From Ulota crispa (taxonomy: Eukaryota > Streptophyta > Bryopsida > Orthotrichales > Orthotrichaceae): a DNA stretch of 64,000 nt. Shown here in pieces: positions 13,236-26,160 of the stretch. Position 1 is the first letter of the stretch; every line of letters begins with the position of its first letter. A program made the translations under genes and the position numbers. The notes under the pieces are model-generated. The model searched no databases. It saw only the letters and a list, made by a program, of their open reading frames with translations, and was not told the DNA's origin. The DNA lies in contig OY987243.1 of assembly GCA_963920765.1 (NCBI GenBank), forward strand, positions 18,719,419 to 18,783,418, given 5' to 3'.

Positions 13236-14642
13236 ATTATATTTTTGTAAACAAAATAGAGAGTAATTTGACAGTTGTATATCAACCGGCATCCACAAGC
13301 ACTGGAGGGCATTGCGTATAGGGCATACTTGTGATGGTACCCTATTGCATTTGCAAAAAAATTGCTTACAACATTTTCAAGTGCCGTATGTTGTTCCTGC
13401 TAACGCTATATTACTGCTACTGTAAATTATAACACTCTTCCAAATGAGGCATATATTATTATATTAGAAAGGTGGTGTTGACAGCTTTTTAATTGAGTAC
13501 TACACGTCCAATTTGGATTAAACCTCGCTTATGAAATTTTGTTGAACGATGACAACTCATTGTAAGTTTCAATCCACCCTATAAAAGATCTTTGACAACA
13601 AGGCAATCTTTCTCTTTTGGTTGTTTACTTGCTCCTCACATACAATAGATGAGTAAGGTAGGTAGCTCAAATTGCGACCCTCTCACACATAAAGCATCCC
13701 AGAGGTAATTGAGAACTGGGTATGAAGTGGTTTTTAAATGGACATCTTTAAGTCATAAAAGAAGAGATGTATTCTATTCCAAGAGTCAATCATATTCTGT
13801 GGTTCATTTCATCTCTTTACAAGTTGCAATGGAACAGTTCATTGGAGACCTAGAGTCACAAATAGGTGCTTACTACAATTTTTTTTGAAAATTCATCAAC
13901 AATACAATAATGTTTCAAAAAATATGCAAAAAAATTGTATGACATTTGACATCTATTTCTCTTTGTCACAAGAATCTTCAAAAGCCCACAAAAAGGTAAA
14001 TCAACCCTTAAAGTGACGCTTTATGAGCTACCTGCCTTAGAGTGATTGGTAACTCTTTGTTGCCAACGTGGGAATGTACTTCACCAGCTCTAACTTACCA
14101 TATATACAATCATGACAACCTCACCAACTTCGCAACACATGGAAATCTGCTAGAGTCTCAAACGCCACCTCATCATTTAAGGAGACCATTCTGTCTTGGA
14201 TATCTTGGACCTCTTCAATGTCATGAGCCAGACTGTCTGACTCTTCTGCCAAAGATTGTCCCGCATACGCCCAACAATGATCGCCTGCCACACTCCCAGT
14301 GAACGCGACACACCCTCATTGGTTTTCGTGGATAGGAATAATAACTGTGTTCGGGTTTCTAGAGTTGATCTGGTGAAAGTGAAACGTCTACGGCGTCCAC
14401 TTGCACTGGTTACCATATATTTCTTTAGAACAATTTCTGCGCAGATATGATGCTTCATTGAGCCATAACTCATGAATTTGTCGGAGACTTGTAAATGAAT
14501 GTCTACTATTGGCCTGCTGACTTGGTGGTCCCCTGCATCTGCGATCACACGTAACTACATGCAAATGATGCAATACGTACACACGTTCTGCTCGGACTCT
14601 TGGAACATAATTTGCTAGTTGCTGCCCTGCTGACTTGAACGC

Positions 14643-14792
14643 GTTATTCATTAGATTACGAAAAAGTGACATTTTGGAACTTTCAGGGTTTTTGTTTTTT
14701 AAAAAGTATTCAATGAATGAATACTCTTCAAAGAACTGAATGTAAAATCCAAAAGTCCCAAACTTTTACTTTTTCCCAATTTAATGAATAAC
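14643..14792. mobile_element. 150-bp hairpin MITE
   Basis: The left arm GTTATTCATTAGATTACGAA pairs with the right arm CCAATTTAATGAATAAC over about 45 bp, with mismatches. A small palindrome (ATTCAATGAATGAAT) lies at the centre. It interrupts the repeated promoter-side sequence of DUF247 gene 1. No target duplication was certain. Confidence 0.5.
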
Positions 14793-15130
14793 ATCAAGTG
14801 GTGGTCATCTTCATCCGCCATCACACATAACTACAGGCAATGCGTACACGTGTTCTGCTCCGACTCTGGGAGCTTAACTTGGGAGCGTAACTTGCTGTAA
14901 GCTTAGACCCAACGGTACGGAGGTCTCTGACAACCCTGCTCCGATCCGGTGGCTGTGAGTCGCTCTCTTCCCATCTCTCTTCTACAAATACTGCTGGCAA
15001 GAGTGCTCAGTGCATCTATTACCCGGATTTCTACATCGAAGCCGCAATGCTGAGCCCGTTATGCACCTTCTTGAAGTGGTGCAGATTCGTCTAGTCGGCA
15101 TCTACAAGGCTAGCCACAGGTGTTGCTTTT

Positions 15131-15739
15131 GGAGGCTGTGGAGTGATCTTCCCAGCGTCAGAGTAGTCTGGATTATTCACAAGTACCATGTTACCATGTT
15201 TTCTTATGCTTCTTTTGCCACCCGCCTCATGCCGGTTTCCCGAGCTTATTTTGTTTAAACTCTCACCATTACCGACGGATACTCTTCAAGGAACTCAGGT
15301 AAGCACAAAACTTGCTTCAATTTGTTGCTGTTGAAAAGCAGTGGTGTCCGTAAGCAAGAAGCTCAAGGGTCCTAGTGTTCTTCTTGCTGTTCATGTGCTT
15401 CAGTTTTGGTCCCCTTAACCACAATCAGGTGAAGAGGCTCAAGTGATTCTTAGTCAGTATAGCAAGTTCTTAAGTCTTGCAACTTCCATTGAGGACAGGA
15501 CAGATTGATATAATATAGGAGAATTTGATACCAACGTCACTTTTGTCGTAGAGGCGCAATTCATAGCGCTGAAAATGTGGTACTTAGCCTCACAAAGTTC
15601 TAAACAATAAGGTTGGTTTAGATTCAGCTTTGGAGCCGCTAATTGACGTTTTATATATCTCTCAGGTATTTATTCATTAGGCTAGAAAATTTCTTTACAA
15701 CCTGATTACTTGAGCATTGCAAGCGAAAGGAATTTGAAC
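15131..15739 (+). promoter_or_regulatory. 5' leader region of DUF247 gene 1
   Basis: This is the non-coding part of the tract that is identical in the second copy (31017-31625). It includes a strong donor-like site, CTCAG|GTAAGC, near 15298, and T-rich acceptor-like sites before 15720, so a 5' UTR intron is plausible. Farther upstream (14.5-14.95 kb) a block of about 130 bp containing ACACGTGTTCTGCTC-like text is repeated. No TATA box or start site was established. Confidence 0.4.
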
Positions 15740-17284
15740 ATGGATCCTGCACAGAACGGCATTTTGGTCATGGGTACGAGCTCCCCTTATCTGTAGTATG
15801 CACTGCTTTCTGTTTGTTTAGTGCCTACTCATGATGAAACTTGTTATTTCTATCTCGATTAAGGATTCTGAGATTAGCTGTTGCATGCAGATGATGTCGA
15901 AGCTCAACGCCGCTTGCAATGGCTCACTAAACTCAATTCTCTAGTTGCCAATGAGACAAGACTTATGAGAGGGGAAAACAAAATGGGCTTTTGCATGTTG
16001 AAGGTACCTAAGTATTTTCGTCAACCATCTGCAGACTTTACTCCTTCAGGATGGCGATTTGGGCTTCACAATTGTGAGAATTTGGACATGACTGGATCGG
16101 AGGCAGTGAAAATTGTATTTGCCCGTCTTTTTGGATTGGTGGGAGAAGAGTTTGCCAAGTTTTGCAAATTCGTGGTGGATGATCCAAAAAACATGCTTCA
16201 ATGCTACGGTCTTCAAGAAGAAGAATCTATGTGGACTGACGAAGTGATTCAAAAGCAGTTGGCTTTAGATGCTCTATTTCTGGCTCTCCTTTTGGACCTA
16301 GGAAGGACTCGCACTGGCTATGACCTTTGGACTAATGAAAAAATGATATTATTCAAAAGTGATTATGTGAATTACTCAAAGTACCTTAGTTTTGCAAACA
16401 TGGTGCATACTGATGTATGCAAATATGAAAACCAAATACCATTTAGACTCATAGAAAGAGCTTGGAAATACTTGTGGAGATTGAGTATGACAAATAGAGA
16501 ATGTGTGCCTGATCAAGCAAACGAGGCAAGCTTATATGATCAATGGGCTAAGGAATCTGCATCAAAGACTGTACAAGATGTAATCGGCTGCTTTATGGAT
16601 TTGCAAGTTGATATTGACCAGATTGAAACAGCAAATATCAAGCACATTCTTGGACTTTCGTATGAAGTGATATGTGGACAAAATGAAATGAAACGTGAAT
16701 GCGATGATTCTCGACAGGAGTACATTCACATTCCATCAGCAACAGAACTGAAAGCCTCGGGGGTCCATATAAATCGATTGCTTGTAGAAGAAGGGACATT
16801 GGACAACATGTCGTTTGAGAACAATTGTTTATCTCTACCCAAGATGAATATGTATGAATCAACATTATCGTGTATTCGAAACATGTCAACATACGAGGGT
16901 CACCTTGGAAAGTGTATGTTTCAAGATTATATTTCAATCATGATTGATCTCATCAATACGCCTTCGGATTTGGAAATCCTTATCGAGTGTGGTGTAGTTG
17001 CAAATGAGAATGGAGGCAGAGCATTTGATAATTTTACAGATGTTGAGAAATATCAAATTCTGAGGCCATCGTCTAGTACGCACAACAAGATGAAAGAAGC
17101 CATCAACGAAAGATGTAAGATGAAGAGATTTAGACTATGGCACGAGTTTAGAAAGCAGTTTTGCTCTAGACCTTGGTTGGCGTTGTCGGCAATTACCATC
17201 GTTTTGGTCTCCTCAGCAACGTTAGTTCAAACGTACGCAGCTATCATAGCGTCACATCAGATGAAACCTCAATTCTCACCATAA
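15740..17284 (+). CDS. DUF247 domain protein, gene 1 (intact)
   Basis: This encodes a plant DUF247 protein; family members are membrane-anchored and mostly of unknown function. Two coding exons: 15740-15773 (ATG GAT CCT...ATG G|gtacga) and 15891-17284 (tgcag|AT GAT GTC..., TAA stop). The phase is consistent and the product is 475 residues, normal for the family. Conserved features include the N-terminal motif MLKVPKYFRQPSADFTPSGW (about 46-65, matching the family's 'I-x-x-VP-x-x-L/F-R...Y-x-P' signature) and the LDALFLALLLDLGR helix. The C-terminal block has STLSCIRNMSTYEGH, DYISIMIDLINTPSDLEIL and GVVANENGG. One hydrophobic helix near the C terminus (about 441-464) fits the usual anchor. The first exon is short, and a 5' UTR intron is likely. 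A decayed paralogue lies 15.9 kb downstream. DUF247 genes at grass S/Z loci act in self-incompatibility, but nothing here implies that role. Confidence 0.85.
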
Positions 17285-17413
17285 CAAAAATGGGGTATGA
17301 TATATACATATCAATATACGTAAGCTCTTTATTTGAATAAAGTGTAGTTTTTGTGTGAAAAAGGAGTAATGACTGTCAAGATGGTGGTATGTATTGAAAC
17401 CTTGAGTTTGTAC

Positions 17414-18334
17414 TTAACCCCTAAAGGCCCAAGGAGCCCACTTTGGGCTTTATGAGCCCTCGAGCAGGCTCTATTGATTCCATAATTTGGAATTTTTTCA
17501 TGAAATTTTTAGGATGGATGCTACTCATCATAATCTACGTGTGAAGCTTTATTTCATGTCATTCCAATAAGTAATGCAAAAGTTATAAGGTTTCTTGAAT
17601 TTCAATGTCAAACCGGGCAGCAAAAAATATATTCTAACTTTTTATTTTTATTTGTTATAGAATTTTATAGATTGATACCTACTCAAAAAAAGTTGAATTG
17701 CTCAATTCCAAATAATGAGGTAAGAGTTAAAAGGAATTTTATTTTGCGGGCAATGAAGGTAGGAAGAGGGTAGAAAAAACATATAAAGTTATCTTTTACT
17801 CTCAATTTTGAAAATTTTCAAATGAAAATGAAATTTAAAGTTATTAATTGTTTGTTAGAGCATTCTCACCATTGGGATTAACAATTTCCAAATTCTTCCA
17901 AAACTTATTAGCATATTAGTTATATCTTTCATTCATCAATACCTTTCACTTTACAATTTTTGTAAAAATGAATCCCAAATTTTTTTGGTCTAATTTTTAT
18001 ATATATGCTTTCAACCCCTTTTCCAACATATTGCAAAAATTGCACAAGAAGTACAACATACGGGTTTTTCTCTAAAAAGTTTGAAAAGCAAAATTTCACC
18101 TTCTGGAAGGACTAGAAAAGCCTACATTTTGAAATTTAGGCACATTGATCTTGCAATTGGTGGGGATATTCATTTTGAAGTTTTGGGACAGTGTACTTGT
18201 GCAAGTCAACCAAAGGATCCTACGGTTGGATTTGTTAAAATGTTAAGTTTCAATGAAGATTTTGACCTTGTTGTGGGGACTAGTATTTTGAAGCAGTTTT
18301 GGGCCTCTAAACATGAAAGAATTTTAGGGGTTAA
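17414..18334. mobile_element. piggyBac-like element, recent copy (twin of 41067-41987)
   Basis: TTAA is at 17414-17417 and 18331-18334. The left terminus is CCCCTAAAGGCCC and the right terminus AATTTTAGGGG. Its 921 bp, including both TTAAs, is the same length as the inverted element at 41067-41987, and the two differ at only scattered positions (for example GAGCCCTCG versus GAGAACTCG). The paralogous site in copy 2 (32986-32989, TCAA between GTAC and a shared TAGGTCTAGG context) is unoccupied. A frame of up to 90 codons at the 3' end lacks an ATG at its start. Confidence 0.85.
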
Positions 18335-19176
18335 TGCAGGTCTAGGATTCTGAAAGGACATTGCTAAGCACTTTGTGACTAAATACTGTTTTTGGTGCTT
18401 TCACTTTAAAACAAACTTGACTGCAATGTTTTTGATATGCTTTCACATATTGAAATTCATTGGCAACATTGTTATGAAATGCAAATTTTAGAATTAGGTC
18501 ATGTGGATAGAAATACTGTTAAGCGCGATAGATGTATAAATTTAACATAATGGTAGTCATAATTATGTAGTATTTAACTATGTTTGGATTGTCCATAAAC
18601 AATAATCTATATACAACACATTTAAATATCTTTCACTACTATGCATGCATCATCATGGGCAAAATATTGAAAGATTCATGTCCCTCAACAGAGGAAGATT
18701 ATCTCACATTTTGCATACAAAGAAGTTACATGAATAGTCTAGCTTTTGTTAAGCATGACATACTTTTGTTGCAATTTAAATGAATTGGTAGATTTAAAAA
18801 GAAGATTTAATCACATTTGTAAATAGTGATTACTAGACACATGGAAGAAACAAAGTTGCATTCGCATAGCTGGTCCAAACAAACCATGCCAGCACAAGCT
18901 TGGAAAAGCGTTGCTTCAAATACTCTTGTTTTTTTTTAAAAAAAATTGGCTTGTGCCAAGAGTCGTGAAGTCGTTTTCATGGGTGCAATTTTTTTGATTT
19001 CTAGTTTGGAATCTCTTATGTAATAATCTTATGAAATGATATTTTTCCATGTGTGGAGGTATAAAGACCCTTTGCAGGCTTTGCATTCTTGAGTTTGCTA
19101 AATAAATATGGAGACATGACTAAGCTTTACTACATCGAGGTACATCATCCTAACTAAGGCTCTTTTTTGGAGCACA

Positions 19177-19200
19177 TTAGCCCCTACATGCCCAAGGCAC
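19177..19200. mobile_element. Left terminus of a broken TTAA-family element
   Basis: TTAG is followed by CCCCTACATGCCCAAGG, a family terminus. The same terminus is at 34244 in copy 2 (TTGA then CCCCTAAATGTCC), so the insertion predates the duplication. No matching right end could be found in either copy. Confidence 0.4.
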
Positions 19201-19687
19201 CAAATTTTGGTGTTCAGGGAATTTTGGGAAACTTTAAAACCCTATTCACATGACCCTATTGAATGAAAAGGTTTGATTCTTTTAAGATTTATTTTTTGGA
19301 GAAGTTGCAAGCTGAAGTTAACTTTAGCATTCAACTTTAATATACTTCATATGCTATTCCAATTGTTTTTGGTGGAAGCTAAATTGCAAGCACACCTCTT
19401 GGGCACCAAATAGTGTCATGAATAGTGTCACAGAGCCTATGACAAGCTGCCACATTGAAAAGATGGACATCAAGTTGAGAATAAAGTGAAGATTTTCCTT
19501 GGGCACAGCCTTGGGCAGTGAGGGCTCTTTTGTTGAAAATTCATTATTTAATAAAATGTAAAAGTGCTTTTGGACTAATTTCACTTGGAATAACTTTGTT
19601 ATAAAAATTAAAATTCATTCACAGTTGAATTCTCTTTCATTCACTATGATTTTTGGTCAATATTTGAAGTTAAAAAAAATCTTTGTA

Positions 19688-20171
19688 TTAACCCCTAAAG
19701 GACCGTAGTCCCTTTGGAGGACAAATGGGATTTTGGGCATGTACCTATGGCTAGACTACTTTGTGTGATTTTTCAAATTTTTTATGGAAGATGGAGAATT
19801 CAAAGATCTGCGTGGGCATCTAATTTATTCTTCATTCCAACATTTATTGTAGAAGTTAAACATGAAAATCTGGAAAATAGTGGTTAGTAAGCAACCCTAA
19901 AACTTCTTTAAAATTTGCCAATTTTTTAAAACAAATATACAAAAAAGGTTCTTTAGACTTATATACATGGGGAGTTTTGAATCATTCAATTTTGATGAGA
20001 TGAAAGATATGAGAAATTTTAGTTTGCGGGTAGGTATGATGCCCATGCAAATATTTGAATTCTCCATCTTTGATAAAAAACTCAAAACATCACACAAAGT
20101 AGTTTAGCCATAGGTACATGCCCAAAATCCCATTTGTCCCCAAAAAGGGCCTACGGTGCTTTAGGGGTTAA
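19688..20171. mobile_element. piggyBac-like foldback element (copy 1 only)
   Basis: TTAA is at 19688-19691 and 20168-20171. The termini are CCCCTAAAGGACCGTAGTCC and ...GTGCTTTAGGGG. The subterminal GGGCATGTACCTATGGCTA appears at the left end and its complement at the right, so the ends fold back for about 100 bp or more. The copy 2 position (34738-34741, TTAG in the context CTTTATA-TTAG-ACAATC) is empty. Confidence 0.85.
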
Positions 20172-20619
20172 GCAATTGTGTTTGTGAGCTTGCATTGCAA
20201 GCTCATTTGTGAAATTGTGGTCATGGATTTGGAAGGGGGCCATTGGTTTTCAAATAACAACAATAAACACTAAAGCATCTTAAGTGCTTGTTTCCTAATT
20301 TTGTATCCAATAGTTGCCATTTTTGTATTAGAAATTTTGGGCATTTCCAAAAAAAAGCAAAAAATTCCATACTCATCCATATTCCGTCACAAATATCTTA
20401 AAAATCCATGTGGCCATTTTGGATTTGTTTTGGGTAGCGCCATCTAAAAGCCTTGAAGTTCATGATTCTATGGTTATAATTTTGTTTTGATGTTTAATAA
20501 TGAGCTTACAAGGACAATCTAGAAACTCCAAAATTGCCTTCCAAAATTGAGAAAAACACCCTTGGGTTAAACCCCACACTATAATCAATGACTTTAACAC
20601 TTTGTTTGTTGGGCCAAGA

Positions 20620-20620
<1 letters not shown>

Positions 20621-20657
<37 letters not shown>
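20621..20657 (+). repeat. Poly(A) tract, 37 bases
   Basis: This is an uninterrupted run of A. No target duplication or retroposed body was found next to it, so it is annotated only as a homopolymer. Confidence 0.9.
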
Positions 20658-20659
<2 letters not shown>

Positions 20660-22004
20660 AATTATATTACCTGTCAAAAAATATAAGAGTTTTGAAATTT
20701 ATCATCAAAAGTTCTTATTTGAGAAATTTGAACTTGCAACTAGATTCACAAACCCTGATTAAGTATGGGATCCTTGAAAGGAAGTAATACTGACCAACTC
20801 CAAAACAGGAAAAGATTCTTACTTAAACTCTTGTTCATAAAATAACGGACATGTTTTACCTTATCCGAAAAACAAGGTGTGAGAGTCACCAAGTACAAAC
20901 TGAGTTTTAATGAAATCCCTCTTTTTTTTTAGCATGGCCGTAGTGGGCCATTGTAGTATTTGAAGGCACAACATGGTGGTGCAAGTGTCAAAGCTGGAAT
21001 GATACTTTTTTTTAGCATTGCCAAGAAAGTTACCATGCATTTGTTCTTATATCTAAAGCCAAGTATGTATAATTGATTGTCATGATCCTTAAAGGACATA
21101 TAAGACAAACGTTGTAGCCTATCAACAAACCCATCCCAAAATAAGTAAGTAAGATGAAAAATAAAATAATATAAATCACTTCTTATATGAGGCGTAATGA
21201 TAAATATATGTATTTTATCATATCAAAATGTTGACAATATTCAACATTATTTTTGAAATAACTCAAAAAATAGGCCACAATATGTTTAAAAACAACTCAC
21301 ACCAAGACAATGGATGATTATTAAATTTGCATCAGCTTGAAGATTGATGAGCTTGGTTTTGATTATTAGAGCTAAATGTTTGCAAATTCTTGCCGTTTTG
21401 GAATGATGAATTTCAGAGATTTTTTTGAAGCAATGATACATTTCATAGTTGCACCTAAATTCATCATTCACCTCAAGATTACCCTACATAGTTGTTGTTA
21501 GGCAACTTGAAAAAAAAATCTTTTAATTAAAGAAGGTTTTCAACGGCACTAAAGCCTAGCCTTTCTAGGCTTGAATGCATTTAAAATCAAATAAAAGGAT
21601 CAGTTTGAACATGTAAGAAATTGCAGTTTTCTTGCATTGTTATGCCACAGTTTTCCAAGTATGGATTTTGCAAAGTCCATAATAAGCAAACCTCAAAGAT
21701 GCGAAGGAAAACTCACAAGCATACTTATTTTTAGCCCCTACCATTTTGCATGAAAAGATTCTTAAATACGAGACCAATCAGTGCTTGTGTCATGATCTCT
21801 CTTAGGATGTCATTATATCCAAAGCCTTCTCAATTTAAACCTCCAACGTCCATATTTACATGAATATTCCATAATCAATTAAATATGGCATTGTTGCAAC
21901 TCACAAGAGATTGCTTTTCTATCAAAGAGAAATCATACAAGTTTATGCAGGTAGATTTTACATAATCATTACTTGCAATTCAGCCCATGAAATCATGTAT
22001 GATA

Positions 22005-22660
22005 GCAAAAAGAAATAGTACATAAATCCCTCTCATGGCATTCATAAGAATTGGTATAACCAAGAATATAATTGGCATTTTATCCTCAAATTTTTTGAAC
22101 GTGATCCTTGTGCAATAGAAAAAGGTCATTTTTTGACTAAGCACCATGACTACCGTGAGTCATTTTGGACACATTTTGTGTCTAAAATGACTCATTGTAG
22201 TCATGGTGCTTAGTCAGAAAATGGCCTTTTTCTTGTAGTTAATCATGATCAAGCCTACCAAATTTCAGTTATTAAAAACCAAAATTTTATTTTTGGTTAA
22301 TTGTTTTGTGTCAAAATCATGGTTTTACAAGAAAGTTGATTAAAAAACACTTGTGATGAATTTTTGAGATTTGATTGCATGGATATGTGGGAGACATCCA
22401 TATGCACATCTATGTTTCAAACAATCATTTCTTTTAATTCCTTCTATAGAGATTTTAATGTTAGGGTGACCATGACCAAATTTAATAAAATATATATTTC
22501 TTTATGAGAATTAGTTTTTGTTTTTTGACTCCTACATTGTGATTAAGTTTGTAACTTTAAACATGATGATATGTTTATTTTGCCAAACTAATTTATTCAT
22601 AGTACAAACTTCTTTGAATCCCAAAAGAGAGACTTATGTACTCTTTCTTTAGGGTATTGT
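22005..22660. mobile_element. Decayed relative of the 11388-12255 palindrome
   Basis: Sequence from 22005 follows the left arm of the large palindrome (for example TCATGGTTTTACAAGAAAGT at 22317 matches 11577, and TGGGAGACATCCATATGCAC matches 11649). After the loop-equivalent at 22520-22590 most of the second arm is missing and only its outer end remains (TTTGAATCCCAAAAGAGAG...TACTCTTTCTTTAGGGTA). Confidence 0.65.
22119..22232. mobile_element. 114-bp perfect-like hairpin nested in the relic
   Basis: The arm AAAAAGGTCATTTTTTGACT pairs with AGTCAGAAAATGGCCTTTTT, continuing through AGCACCATGACTAC/GTAGTCATGGTGCT and GAGTCATTTTGGACAC/GTGTCTAAAATGACTC to the centre. It is absent from the corresponding place in the 11.4 kb relative, so it is a later insertion or a locally made palindrome. 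Confidence 0.7.
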
Positions 22661-25164
22661 ACTATAAGCAACAGTATCATCTAATATTGAAGGCTTGAAT
22701 GCTTGAATTTTTGTCTTCAACTTCCAAATTGTGTTTCAACTCTTTCAATTGCATTGATCTACAAGGACGTTTTTGGATAGAAATGCTTCATACATTGAAT
22801 TATGTACTTCTCTTGCTTTCACATCCTTGACATATATTTTGGACATATATTTCGGAGTTACAAATGAATCAGCAATAATCACTTGCACAAAAAAGCATGT
22901 TCCAAGAAGAATTTTAAACTATAAGCACTAAAATCCTCTAATCTACTAGTCAAATGCAGCTTTTAAGAAGAAAAAAAAGAACTCCTTTGAAATTTACCTA
23001 AGTATTAGATTACATTTCTACTTTTTCAAAAAGCACAATATAGATTAAGGTAAATTCTATTAGCTAGAAAGTTTCCTAAGAAAACAATACAAATCCTTGT
23101 GTTGCAATAAAATTTTCTCAATTTCTTTTCATTCATGTAGAACATGGTTGTTATTTTGAGCAAGTTTTGATCAAAGGACAAGGTTGGTAGTGGACAATCC
23201 AAAATGTACAGACCAGAGGTTTGATTCAATGTTGCGTTCAAGGTTTCTATCTTAAAAAAATAACAAATACATTAACATGTTTTACCTTCATTGCATGACA
23301 TAACTTTTGATATGACAATGTAGCAATCCATGTTGGAATTAGGATGCAAATGCAAAGTTGAGTTTGTGCCTTGACAGTTTGTGTCCGGCTGTCTGCCCTT
23401 GACTTAAAAATGAAATGAAATAAAATAAACTATTGACGTTGATGTCTTGACCATTTGTGTGTGCACTTTGACCACTTGCAGTGGCAACTTGACATCATGC
23501 GTTTGCACCTTAATCTAAAAAGTAAGAGTAAAATTGCTTGTCTCTGCAGCTTGATTGAATGATTGCATGTGTTCCGAGATGTGTTTTTGCCTCGACTCCA
23601 TGTTGGCAACATGTGCAAGTAGCGTGCACAAGATAAATGCACATTTAGTTTTTTTACTATTTTTTGAAATCAATTATGAGATGACTACATCAAACAAGCA
23701 AGAGCTCAATTGAGCGTACCTGGCGAATGAGCATGTAGATAGACATTATATCCAATGTGACAATGATGATGTAGAACTAAAGTCCTTTTCAAGAATTGTT
23801 CAAAAATATGTTGCAAAAAGTTTATTCTACATTTGAAAGGCAATTCTATTATAGCAAACAAGCAATCAAGGAGCACAAATTTTTTATTGAAAAATATATG
23901 AAAATCTTGCTACAAAATATTGCTCAATCTTCATAGCACATATGGAAAAGTAACAAATCAAATAATAATGTGTACCATCTTTCAAGGATAAAAGAACAAA
24001 GTTGGTATGAAAGTGATTTGATGCCAATGAGATATCAAGAGCAAGTGGAGTTGAAGTTTTTTGTTCCAATAATTATTTGAATAAATGCATAAGAAATATG
24101 TGTTTGCTTTGTTCAAACGTTACAGTTTCATTTTTTGTTTTTGTTTGTCCAAAAGTATTTGTCTTGTATGGTATTTATTAATTTGTAACTTCATATTAAG
24201 CATTTTTGACGATAAGGATCAACACTAATCACAATGGAAATCTTGTCATTATTTTCCAATTTTTCCTTGCCCATATGCAAGATTTAGTAGGTGTTTCCAT
24301 CCTCATATTCCACTGTTGTCACCATACATTGTAAAGTCAAGATTACATGGTTGAGCTTCTTGCAAGCCACTTCTTAGTTTCTCTTTTATTCCGCTTTCAT
24401 TTACATTTCTAAATAGTGGATAACAATCACTTTCCAAAGGTTGCACTCTATTTGCAATTCTAAAAGCAAACATGCTAATCTTGCATTTTTTCTTGTATGG
24501 GACAAATATTTTTGAAGGGAGAAAAAATTGCACGAAGAATCAAATAAATAAATCTAGCATTAGTATTGTATAATTTGTGCTTGCAAGATTGAGATTTCTC
24601 CCATCTTGGCTTCCTATTATTCTAACATTACACTTTCAAGTTCTTTCCAAGAATATATGGCTTTCTAGGATACACTAAAATACACAAAGGCTTATAAAAA
24701 TGCTTTTGAAGGATTGGAAACAAAATTTAGAAGAACCACTTGAATGGTTGAAGTATCCAAAGAATGAACCATGGCAAACACAATAAACTATATGAATTTG
24801 CTTATGGGTCTTAAAAGGCTTAAAGTCCTGGAAATTAATGTATAATATGGATTAATTTTATTATGTAGATCTATTCATACAAAATAATCCACAAGGTATC
24901 CATATGGGCTTGTGTTCACAAAGATTTTTCAAAGTCTTAAATCATTAAAAATGTATAGTTGTGTGTAGAAGATGCTAAAAACAACGCAATGGGGCACTCA
25001 AAACTGTCATGCAAATCACCCACCACCATCATTTTGTCACCCATAACCATCACTTAAATACCCACAATCAATTTTTTTTAATATTTGTAAGTTTTACTAT
25101 TTGTAAGTCGCTGATAGCCTGACACAGGCGTAAGTCACACCCATGAAGACAATCGCGCCTTATG

Positions 25165-26160
25165 GGTGTTGCTAGTTTAGTGTTTCTTAGAACTCTCGCA
25201 TGGAGGTGGTCAAAAAAAAATCTCAACTGTTACAGACTGCCAAGCCTCCATCTGTACAAAGCCATCATTTCTTATGAAAGAATCTAGCAAAACAGAAAAA
25301 TCTATTTTTTTAATTTTTAATGATTAACATGGATGAATAAGATGACGTGTTTAGTTAATTTTGGACTGTTCAAAGTTCACAAATAGTAATTCATATGCAA
25401 AATACTGAAAGATTTTTAAATGTTTTGTATATATTGTATTCAACATTTGAGAAATGTATGCAAATAGAAGAAGATTTATGAAAAACATCCAAACATAGTG
25501 TGTTCTTCAACATTGGAAGATCCCCCTATAGTTTTCAAAGAAGTCCACAATTATATGATAGTGCATATTTTAATAAATGTCATATAGTTCGTGTTGTTAA
25601 AACGTAATTTTTTTGATATATTTGTTAACATATCTTAAATCCTAATTCATTTATTTGCAAAATCAATTCAAGAAAGCTTTTTTGTTAAATAGGAAGTATA
25701 TGCATTTTGGCAATTGATTCAAAACGGGGCTGTATGGTTTTAAGGGGCCTTTACCCAACTTAGAAGTAATTAGTAGCGATATGAAATCAATAGTACAATC
25801 TTTTAAATTGTCTAGTAATTATTTTATTCAAAAAGGTAAATGTATAAAAAAGAGAGCATCCATTTTTTTCAAATTCACAATAATGTAATCATAAATATTC
25901 ATTTGAATGAATTGTAAATGGATGACAGATGCTTGACAAAGATAATAGATGGATGAATGATACATGGATGGATGATGCATGGATAGATGATAGATGGATG
26001 AAAGATGGATGGTAATTGATAAACAATGGGTGATGGATGTTTTATGGATGCCTAAAACCAAAATTACTACAAGTCATTGGGGACCAATCTTTTTCTATAG
26101 ATCTAATTTTTTAAAATTTGTATCTTAAAATCAGATAAATCATTCCAAGATGTTCATTTT
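25165..26160 (-). repeat. Inverted copy of 9290-10285
   Basis: This is the reverse complement of the 9.3-10.3 kb segment. It includes the complementary ATGG/GATG tract (25.9-26.05 kb), AAGGGGCCTTTACCCAACTT (25742) and CTGCCAAGCCTCCATCTGTA (25238). Its right edge coincides with the TTAA element that starts at 26160, so that element sits at the inversion junction. Confidence 0.7.

Larger units (their letters stand above)
12726..20545 (+). repeat. Segmental duplication, copy 1 (carries DUF247 gene 1)
   Basis: The interval is colinear with 27119-36480. Anchors include TTAATGAACAATGCCATG (12730), GATCTTTGACAACAAGGCAA (13587), GAGACCATTCTGTCTTGG (14181), the whole DUF247 region, GGTCTAGGATTCTGAAAGGA (18340) and ATGGATTTGGAAGGGGGCCA (20223). 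The length difference between copies is explained mainly by transposons inserted into one copy only. Outside the identical 15131-16759 tract the copies are clearly diverged. Confidence 0.85.
20546..25164. other. Single-copy spacer between the duplicates
   Basis: No gene was recognised; reading frames are short and AT-driven. It contains a 37-base poly(A) run at 20621-20657, and the foldback relic at 22005-22660. Otherwise I see nothing that can be bounded. Confidence 0.4.
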